Shown in pieces: positions 56,437 to 64,000 of a DNA stretch of 64,000 nucleotides. The notes under the pieces were generated by a model. That model did not search any database. It was not told the origin of the DNA and saw only the letters and a program-made list of their open reading frames with translations. The position numbers and the translations under genes were made by a program. Source of the DNA: Notospermus geniculatus (taxonomy: Eukaryota > Nemertea > Pilidiophora > Heteronemertea > Lineidae); NCBI GenBank assembly GCA_002633025.1, contig NMRB01000304.1, forward strand, positions 284,343-348,342. Direction: 5' to 3'. Positions within the stretch are counted from its first letter, which is position 1. The number at the start of each line of letters is the position of its first letter.

Positions 56437-56452
56437 TTACAAATCATGAGCT

Positions 56453-56660
56453 AATAAATTATCAGAAACGCTGGTCTTATTTCTTATTTCTTTGTTGACT
56501 GATGGTTTGGACGTGTGTTTGGTTGCATCTGCTTCAGCACTTTGCTGATGGTGAGTTTATTTTATGACCAGCACTTTTGCTGGCTGGGCAATGTGATTAA
56601 TGGACAATAACACTGTTTTTAGAATGTATATTTTTTCAATTCTGCTGGCCAGAAAATAAA
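56453..56660 (+). terminator. Poly(A) signals of the giant gene
   Basis: AATAAA at 56453-56458 lies 17 bases after the stop codon, and a second AATAAA lies at 56655-56660. Either gives a short 3' UTR. The second is followed by T- and GT-rich sequence near 56680-56695, as expected downstream of a cleavage site. Confidence 0.6.
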
Positions 56661-56964
56661 GAACTGCATCACTAGATGGGTTGTTGTTAGTGTTGTATAA
56701 TGAGAAGTGGTCTCAATGTTGACCCTTTAGATCATCATTTACTGATTCATATCAACCTCCCTTTTTCACACCGACAGTCCATAAAGTATGCTAAATGAGA
56801 ATTGCTAAATTCTGAGAAAAATACAGACGGTAACAAGGGCATCATTTTGATATGAAGAGGTTTTTGCATAGATTTCCATGCTTGTTTGCTATGTATATTT
56901 GATAGGAAGCATTCCATGATCTCCATTTCACTTGATCTACATGTGGTTAACTTAGTGAATGATC

Positions 56965-56970
56965 TTTATT
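56965..56970 (-). terminator. Poly(A) signal of the NT5E-like gene
   Basis: AATAAA on the minus strand about 20 bases after the TGA stop. It sits in a second, slightly diverged copy of the last coding bases (56955-56974 against 56992-57011): coding AATTAAG has become AATAAAG in the copy. Another minus-strand AATAAA is at 56557-56562. Confidence 0.5.
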
Positions 56971-56989
56971 CTGACTTCGTTTCGCAAGA

Positions 56990-59900
56990 TCAGTGAATGA
57001 CCTTAATTCTGCCCTCAAGTCCAATGTCCACTGGTTGCATCCTCTTGAAGTAAGCTATGAGCACATCATTATCAAGATCCCCTGAAAAGGTGAAGGTAGA
57101 TTGTGAGGCGAATCACTTCGTCAATTATCATTCTAATAATACGTCAATTACCATTCTTTCTAATAATATCAAGAATATATTCTTGATGATATTGATGAAA
57201 GCAGAAATCAATAACTAAGAGATAAAAGGGGAACTGCATCTGATCTGCAGCCGTCACTAGAACGTCCGTGGAAAATCGTGGCCACAGTGATCCACCAGTA
57301 TTTTACCCCAGTGTTTGTTCTTGACTTTGAGGGCTGAAGGGTATTTACCATCTTGACTACCAAGGATTGTGGCATCGCTCCGCCCTCTGACTACGCTCGC
57401 ACAAACGTAGCCAATACACCTGCAGAAAGCGTGTCAACTCGCCACCACCACTAGCTGCCATTTCAATGCATCGTGACCCTTCGGCTTCGGGTACCTGCTA
57501 GTGCGAATGGTGTTCACCTACCATTCAAGTGCCAGCTTATCTTGTCATCTCTGATCATGGTGAAGCCGTCGCCACCATTCACAAGGAAGTTTTGCATCAC
57601 CACCTGATAGACTTCATTATCGTTCAGCTTCTGGTATTTGTCTTTTGCACATTTAGTTTTATGGCATCTGACTTTCACCTCTACTGATGCCACTCGCTGG
57701 CCTGCTGGCTTCTTCACATCATATACCACTTTCAACCCTGAAATCAACAATGATACAACATTTTTGTTCTGATTGTTCTGTATAAAAAGTGACGATCCAA
57801 CCTCGGTTGAAACCTTCAAGCCCTCACACCAAACACGAAGCATGAGGGCAGTTGAAATAACAATAGAAATGTTTTTCGAAAGGGGTGCAACTTGCTGCAT
57901 ACCAGTGCTGCACATGAGAACCATTGTCTTGCCAAAGATTGACGACGGCGGTAATCCATCTGCCCCAAGTTTGAGCAGACAACACTTTCTGTTGAAGTTT
58001 CCTAAAAGCCTCGGGAATAGGGTTTTCGCAAAGCCCCCGAAACGCCGACACGAACGTGTCTGTCCTTCCTATTGTTCGGTGCTCTCTTCGTGTCATCGAA
58101 CAATAGGATTGGCGTTCGCGTTGGCGTTTCGGGGTTTTTGCGAAAACTCACTAATATATCGGAGAGAATTTGAAGAGCGATTCTTCGGATGGTTGATAAG
58201 GAAAACCTTTCTTCAAATATTTTTCAATCGGTATCATAGAGTGTGAGAAAACGTTGACAGAAGATGCAGTCTCGACCCCATCCTCCCACAGCAGGGGTTT
58301 TTACCTCGCTCCTCTTTTCATCCACTCGCGCGAGTGTATGAAGAGGAACGAGACCAAAGCCCTGCTATGGGAGGATGTCTCGACCCTGGCCTGGAGATTA
58401 CCTTACCAGAGACTTGCAGGAACTCTCCAGTTGGATTATGAGGGTTCCACCTCTTGACCGAGTGTTCCAGTGCTGCCCTCAGTGTCTTCCCCTTCAGCTC
58501 CACCACCCCCATGACATTTCCATAAGGCCAGACTGCGAGAACTTCCTCCATTGTAACATCCCCTGAAACACACTAGATCGTTATTCTGACACCTCGTTCC
58601 TGAACCATCTTCTAATCTACGGAATATTGCATTGCCATAAAAATGCCACTGAGAGGAGGCTTGTCGTCTGCAGGTAGTCTTCAAATTGTGAGTCGTGCAT
58701 TTTGAACTACCCGCCTTGCAACAATTTTCCTTATTGCTCATGATTTTCTTGGGCTCAGTAGCATATCTTCTTTCCAATTTTGATTATTTTCCAAGTGTTT
58801 TGATAATATCGAGAAAAAAATTCATTAAATTTGCGTTGAAGCCATCGGCTTGCAGTGAAACAGTTTTGGAATGAACGCGCCTTCAATCTTCTTCACAAAT
58901 TTCTGTCATGTTTTGTGAGAGGAATTTGGCAATCAAACGGGTCTGGATCTATTGGCTTCTTCAAGTTGGTTCAGTCTGTATTGCTTACCTGCCGCAATGC
59001 TGTCTCTGATTCCTCCCGCATTCACAATAGCTATCTCTGCCTTCGTCCAACGTGAATCATCTGGGTGCTGATGATTCTGCTGAACCATGGCGTCTGTCAG
59101 GAAGTTGCCTGGAATCGAGTGGAAGCCGTTGAACTTAGAATTGAATGCAAAATATCGCCAGTTTATCAGGGATATGATGGGTGTAGACTTGGCCTAAACA
59201 TGCGAAAAGCACTTTCGCGATTTAGAGACCGTAATTCATGGCAAGTACCACCCACATTTTGAACAATCAAGGGTAGATGTCGCTACGGCTTCGGACGACG
59301 CTCCAGATAGTCGCGAGTGGAGCGTTGTCGGAAGGCGAAGTGACCGTTGGCCGTGATATTTAAAGAAGCCACCCCAAAGCAAAGTACATGTAATTGCATC
59401 GCGGTCCTCCTGACGTAGATTTCCATTTGAATCATGGCCTTGTCATCTGGAAAGACCATTACCGTACGCCGGTGTTTACTAGACTCAGGGAGCACCCCTG
59501 CATTACCTAAGTTACACTCCTTTAGCCTGCAGTGAAGCCGTTTGCCGTCGAGGAATACTTTCGAGTTCCCTATCACCCTTTCACGTTGCACCAGGATGTC
59601 CTTCCTTCTTTCAATAACTTCATCTTGAACTATCTGATCTGAATTTGGAGAAGGAAACTTTTTGGCTTTCTTTATTGCATACTGGCTGGAAAATGGTTCT
59701 TTGTGTTATTTCGGCTTGGCCTCCCATGGTATTGGTAGCCTAACTTACGGACGATACCCAAGGAGATAGGATGATGGAATACGGTACCGAGGTGGTCAAA
59801 AGCGGTAGGCCAGCTGTTGTCATCAGCCTACATGAAGACAGAGCAAGTGAAGTTCATTTGGTAATTGTTCGCCTGGGTGATCAAAAAGTGCCCTTGTTCG

Positions 59901-61285
59901 TCTCCAAGAATCCTCCACTTGACAGTTTTTTCGCAGAAGTTGGCTCACAATTGGCAATTCACCAATGTTTGTTTCGTTACGGCTTACGCTCAGACCAATG
60001 ACACAAACAACTGCTCGCAGTTGAGTTGCCCATTGTGAGCCAACTTCTGCGAGAAAACTGTCAAGTGGAGGAGCGCCTTTTGCCTAGGTCTGCCGTCTTG
60101 GGTCATAAAAAGTATGGAAGTGGTTATTTGGCAAGCAAATGCTTGCCGAATTACAGAAATTTGTAAAAAGTATTCCAAAAATACTCAAGTACCTTGTTCG
60201 ACACTGCTATCAAGAAGAATTGGATTGCCCGACCAACTGATGACGTCCCCTTTTTCATCGAACCCTATTTGAATGAAGCCGAGGTATTTGCCGAATGCGT
60301 AGGCTTGGACCACGGGGACGACGGTCCCATCCGCTTGTTTGACCAGTACTGGGTAAGGCCCTACACTCTTGTCGTTCGATGGAGGTTCTCCTGAAATCGT
60401 TTTGAAGTCGCATTTGGTAGATTTGCAAGTCGGTTCCAATGAGGAAAACTCAACTGATCGCATATCAAGGCGTTAGTTTTATTGGAAAGATATATGAACT
60501 TGTTCAGATTGTTCGGCATGTTACGTGTTCAACGTCCGCAGATGTTTATTTGCCAATATCGTTACTAATCCGGGAACAAATCGTGATTGGTTCGTTGGAA
60601 AGTACGCAAATCAGCAGCGGCGTCTCGATTGGACACTTCCCTCCCACGTGACTCATAAACACTCACCAGTGTAGAGGAATGTTTCGCTGTGTCCTCCAAT
60701 CACAAGATCCACGCCCTTCACTTCCTTGGCGATTTCCCGATCTTTCAGGTGCCCAGAATGGCCGAGGGCGATTATTTTGTTGATACCTTTTGCCTTCAGC
60801 TTTGCTACTTCGGTTCGGATCGATTCCACCTCATCTTTGAACTTCAGTTTCTTTCCTGAAGATGTAGAACGTGATCATTTCTGTTCTGCCATTTAAACGG
60901 CATTAAGCACAATATGNTCAAACCACAGCGTCCCCTGAAACTGGCCGCCCGCATCCAACAGAATGCTGTTGGGGTACCTGTTTCGAAGCTCCCGGATTTT
61001 GGTCATCCTGCGGGAAACACCGCCGAAACACTCCCCCTCCGCCGCAACCGATTTTGAACAGGTTCCGCCATTTTCGTTCGTTTGTTGGATCCTTGCTTCG
61101 CAGTCATTGGTGTGCATGACAGTCAGAATGAAGTGTTTGGTTTGTCCTTGGGCTATCGTCGTCTGCCCGAACAAGACGAGCAACGGAATGACGGCGAGTA
61201 CCATTGCGCGCGCCATGGTGACTATTGAGGGGGACGCAGTTACTCCGGTGTCTGGGCTCCCTAACCCCTGATGTTGCTGATTCAC
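56990..61285 (-). CDS. NT5E: Ecto-5'-nucleotidase (CD73 family), one exon missing
   Basis: Enzymes of this family hydrolyse extracellular AMP to adenosine. Minus-strand exons in transcript order: 61285/61216-60917 (broken), 60855-60667, 60453-60193, 59638-59507, 59108-58989, 58562-58407, 57737-57522 and 57081-56990 (stop TGA). All visible junctions are phase 1. Family motifs: HTND, ALGHSGH, VIGGHSETFLYTG, PVVQAYAFGKYLG, CRLKECNLGN, NAGGIRDS, HSVKRW...TGEFLQVSG, NFLVNGGDGF and LEGRIKV. The exon that should hold GNHEFD is absent. The metal ligands Asp36, His220 and His243 (human numbering) are conserved, but DVH is DCE and DAGDQ is DAGGQ. The protein stops just after EGRIK, so no GPI-anchor tail is present. 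It may be a secreted paralog, a pseudoenzyme or, given the missing exon, a misassembled gene. Confidence 0.9.
57082..57521 (-). other. NT5E-like last intron
   Basis: 440 bp. It includes a TATTCTTGATGATATTGATG-type AT-rich stretch (57160-57200) and unassigned sequence. No missing exon found here. Confidence 0.4.
58018..58153. mobile_element. Hairpin element family B, copy 2
   Basis: TAGGGTTTTCGCAAAGCCCC CGAAACG at the left and CGTTTCGGGGTTTTTGCGAA AACTCACTA at the right; inner TTGTTCGGTGCTCTCTTCG as in copy 1 (2564-2689). Confidence 0.8.
58278..58377. mobile_element. Hairpin element family D, copy 2
   Basis: CATCCTCCCACAGCAGGGGT at the left, GCCCTGCTATGGGAGGATG at the right, centre ACTCGCGCGAGTGT. 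GTCTCGACC occurs just outside both ends (58268 and 58377), a possible target duplication. Confidence 0.8.
58563..58988 (-). other. NT5E-like intron, nothing recognised
   Basis: 426-bp intron between the exons at 58562 and 58989; no repeat noticed. Confidence 0.35.
59639..60192 (-). other. NT5E-like intron carrying family G copy
   Basis: 554 bp; the family G element occupies 59912-60071. The rest shows nothing. Confidence 0.4.
59912..60071. mobile_element. Inverted-repeat element family G, copy 3
   Basis: CCTCCACTTGACAGTTTTTT CGCAGAAGTTGGCTCACAAT at the left and ATTGTGAGCCAACTTCTGCG AGAAAACTGTCAAGTGGAGG at the right; centre CTCAGACCAATGACACAAAC AAC, as in copies 1 and 2. Confidence 0.85.
60916..60916. 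other. NT5E: Unresolved base inside NT5E-like exon 1
   Basis: Single N at the point where the exon 1 frame fails and the next coding segment of the family is missing; likely a closed assembly gap. Confidence 0.7.
60917..61285 (-). CDS. NT5E: NT5E-like exon 1 with signal peptide, broken at an N
   Basis: Two in-frame ATGs exist, at 61283-61285 and 61214-61216. The inner one places MARAMVLAVIPLLVLFGQTT directly at the N terminus as a good signal peptide, so I prefer it. The mature part has VMHTNDCEARIQQTN, a Cys-containing loop, GGVSRRMTKIRELR and LLDAGGQFQGTLWF. After LWF the frame meets the unresolved base at 60916 and soon a stop (TAA at 60896-60894 in minus-strand order), with no donor of the expected phase. 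In CD73 this point continues directly into the next coding segment, so the exon end is artificial or deleted. Confidence 0.85.
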
Positions 61286-62862
61286 TAAAACATTGATGGA
61301 AATATGATAGTCGTCGCCAAGAACAAAGAATTCAGCTCAGATTACCTCTGCCCAGTCCCATTCGCTTACAAAGTTCCATCTGTTGAGTTTCGAATATACA
61401 TATTTCATTTTCTGTTTTTTGCTGGTTTTGTGTAGGTCTACATTGTTCATGAATTAAAGGCAGTGTAGTTGGTCAACTGGTTCTCAATGATTTTTGCTCA
61501 TTCAGACAATAGAAATAGGAAAAATTAATGGAAATCCATACACGTTTATGGGGCTACTAGGTACGTTCGTGTCGGGCCCTGATTGCAAAACTGGGCAGTG
61601 ATAATAATCATGGCACAAAACATCTGCACTATCTTTCACCCTCGCAATATTTTTTAAATTTCGTGGCATCTGGCTAACCCTCGCAATATACGTATTCCTC
61701 CCGGCCTCACGCATACTCCATGTGAAGAATGATAGGCCTTTATGGAAATAATGCAAAAATCTGACATTTAAAAAAATACACTAAATACTATAGTCGCAAT
61801 CGTGAAATAGGCCTACCATCTTTAAATATTGGTCGTCGGTAAATTGATCATTGCTGTGTTCTGAACACGGTGACCAGTATGAACTTCGGTTACGCGAAAC
61901 CATCTTGTTGACGACTCTCGCACTAAAAAACACCTGTCTGAAGTGGCCACATCAATAAATGAAAACCTATATGTTTTTATTTTGATTTTTTAAATTCTAG
62001 ATGGTTATACAATAGAAATATATACAGTGGATAAGCTTTGCAGTTGGCTCGGATGTAGGCCTACACTCCTCCGCAGTCAGCGAGTGCTTGGAGACAGGTT
62101 GCTCGAAAACTGTGGACTTCTGGTTCATGTTGGTGAAAGAATCCTTATTATACATTTCAAGTCATACATTTGACGACGATACAGTAGAGTTGTCAGCAGT
62201 TGTAAATGTGAACGTTGTTTAAAAAACGTGACCAGAAGATAAGATCGAAAAGTTAAGAAAACAATTATAATATTAAAGTATAAGTAAAAAAATACCCAAC
62301 ACGCACACTCCCAATTAAGAGGGGTTTCGTACTACATGTATTTGGTTCGAAAGGTCGATTGGGTATAGAAGCGCATGTAGGCCATGCGTAGTAGACGACA
62401 CTGAAGAACATTTTGAAGGATTATAGTGAGATCATCTAGGGAAATCTGCGGATTTAAACAAAATATATGTAATAAGTGTCAGTGCTGTCAGTAATTTCAA
62501 AGCTATAATGGAAACTTTTTGGTATTTCTGAACGCATATTCTGTCAGTGAACTCAGCCTAATACTCATTTTTGTGATGAAAATTGACAAGAAAGTCAATT
62601 CCGTCAGGATTCTGACAGTTTGCATCGAAAACGCGTTCGGATACTTCCTGCATAACAGGATTCCTGACGACTCGAGGGACCGAGTCAATATTTGGACTTT
62701 TGAGGACCTTCACGATTGCTCCTCTCCATTTCTCAATGAGAACGGACTTCACCGTATAGTTGCGCGAGATCACGAAATTGTGCCCTGCAGAGAATTTACC
62801 ATTAACCCATTCTGCCGAGAAACGATGGAGATTCTGGACCAAGTTCTCCACGAAAGGACAAG
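61286..62862. other. Upstream of NT5E-like gene; nothing recognised
   Basis: About 1.6 kb, AT-rich, with two TAGGCCTA sites (61808, 62056). The promoter of the NT5E-like gene should lie at its left end, but I see no convincing TATA box or initiator. Long ORFs here look like chance. Confidence 0.4.
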
Positions 62863-63015
62863 ATGGCAAGTCAGTTTTACCGCAACCGTCAGGAGAAAAT
62901 GAAACAGGAAAGGTCCACGCTGGAGATGCGCTCTCTGAAGAGGTTTGAGAAGATGAAGGTTGCCAACCTTTACCTGGAGATGAAGTGCCGATCTGATTGT
63001 CTTCCCTTCATGTAA
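62863..63015 (+). CDS. Short charged ORF, doubtful
   Basis: 50-codon ORF (MASQFYRNRQEKMKQERSTL then EMRSLKRFEKMKVANLYLEM), Lys/Arg/Glu-rich and helical in pattern. Directly after its stop, in another frame, KQERKLLDIRHGCHDLIKEL (63015 on) continues in similar style, so this may be an exon or a decayed retrocopy with one frameshift. It lies next to a transposon (63090). I do not recognise it. Confidence 0.2.
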   Translation: MASQFYRNRQEKMKQERSTLEMRSLKRFEKMKVANLYLEMKCRSDCLPFM

Positions 63016-63089
63016 AGCAGGAGAGAAAACTGTTAGACATCAGGCATGGATGTCATGATCTGATCAAGGAACTGCAGGCAAACCAATAT

Positions 63090-63292
63090 CAGTGGCGGAT
63101 CAGGGGGGGGGGNTGCAGAAAATAGGGGGGGGGGGCGCGCCCGGTGCGCCCCCCCCCTAAATCCGCGCCTGCAGGAAATCGCCCTTCTGGCACTTTTACC
63201 CCAAAATTTTCGGCGCTTTGCGCCTTCGGCGCTCAGGGAATGGGGTTTGCCCATCCCACGCCCCCCTTCGGCAACTCCTGGATCCGCCACTG
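63090..63292. mobile_element. MITE with CAGTGGCGGATC ends and 5-bp duplication
   Basis: CAGTGGCGGATCAGGGGGGG at the left and CCTGGATCCGCCACTG at the right, flanked by AATAT (63085-63089 and 63293-63297). G-rich interior with an N at 63112. A widely distributed terminal motif; superfamily not assigned. Confidence 0.8.
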
Positions 63293-63297
63293 AATAT

Positions 63298-64000
63298 AGG
63301 TAAAGACGTTGATCAGATTCATACAATTTTAATACATGATTTTTAGGATTTTATCTGATGAGCTATTACATAATTACGATATTTCCAAAATTTTGTTGCA
63401 GAAATATGTCACTCGCAATAAGATGCACTTTCATATGGAACAAACCGTGTTAAAATTGGCCCAGTAGTAGTCCTATTTGAAATATTCAAAGTATCAGGTG
63501 TAGATAAACTAATGTCCATGACTGTACATTTCAAGACTAGAGCTTTTATAATGCTATTGTAGTCTCGACCATCCTGGGAACCCAGGGTATTTCCACTCTG
63601 CATAGCGCGTTACAATGCGAGTAGGAGAGCGCGTTAGAGGACCTGTTGCAAGAGGATGAGTCTCGACCAGAGCTAGACTTTGCTCAAGTCTAGATAAGAT
63701 GGGTGGGAATAACTAGAATCGTTGGTGTAGCGGCGGGAATAAATCAAAGTTCGGGCCTCGACGTGTGTTGTCGGTAACCCTGGGCTTTTCAGTAACCAAC
63801 CAGCCCAATCCCCTCAATGACCAATGTTTCAGTGGCCTGTGGTCTGTACGTATGTGTGTGAAATATCAAGTCGATTTTATGACGATAACATTGTTTTTGC
63901 AGCCTCCCAAAAGTTAGTGTGTCAGATCAGGCTAGTGTGGATGGGATATGAATGCTTTGTTGACCGGGCAGGTTTGCTCTCAAAGTCACCCGTTTATTTC
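63298..64000. other. Right end, nothing recognised
   Basis: About 700 bp. A CTGGGAACCCAGGGT palindrome-like stretch lies near 63574-63588. No exon or repeat copy supported. Confidence 0.35.

Larger units (their letters stand above)
56437..56989. other. Intergenic region between convergent genes
   Basis: 553 bp containing the 3' UTRs of both genes and poly(A) signals on both strands (+ at 56453 and 56655; - at 56557-56562 and 56965-56970). No repeat recognised apart from the 20-bp echo of the NT5E-like stop-codon region. Confidence 0.6.

Noticed and set aside
62519-62902. 127-codon ORF as a gene
   Set aside because: No splice context, no recognised motif, overlapping ORFs on the other strand; probably chance.

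Overview
The window is animal genomic DNA: GT-AG introns a few hundred bases long, extracellular-protein exon shuffling, tRNA-derived SINEs and many short inverted-repeat transposons. The style suggests a marine invertebrate, but the sequence alone does not fix the phylum.

Bases 1-56436 (+ strand) are almost entirely one giant gene whose 5' end lies outside the window. By joining splice sites I can follow 107 exons (the first partial, 1-17; the last ending at the stop 56434-56436) in a single uninterrupted frame of about 8,000 codons. The first 76 exons encode an enormous ectodomain of cysteine-rich CPxGxYC repeats of the ephrin-receptor-like / GCC2_GCC3 type. Exons 77-80 encode a juxtamembrane region, exon 81 one membrane helix (42029-42094), and exons 82-107 a cytoplasmic tail of about 2,230 residues: a linker, a block of DPxTG-like repeats, long charged coiled-coil stretches and a compact C-terminal domain that I do not recognise. 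I know of no named protein with this layout and give no symbol.

Bases 56990 to about 61285 (- strand) hold an ecto-5'-nucleotidase (CD73/NT5E-family) gene that converges on the giant gene; the two stop codons are about 550 bp apart. Eight coding exons are visible. One exon that should follow the first is absent, exactly where the assembly has an N (60916). Two conserved metal ligands in exon 1 are replaced, and the protein ends without the hydrophobic GPI-anchor tail.

Bases 61300-64000 hold little: one short charged ORF of doubtful status, an inverted-repeat element with a 5-bp target duplication, and unassigned sequence.

The introns are filled with small non-autonomous elements: long hairpins, TA-flanked and TTAA-flanked inverted-repeat elements, several multi-copy families, nested insertions whose empty sites survive in sister copies, at least three kinds of tRNA-derived SINE, and tandem repeats that touch splice sites. 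The palindromes TACCGGTA, TGACGTCA and TAGGCCTA are strongly over-represented.
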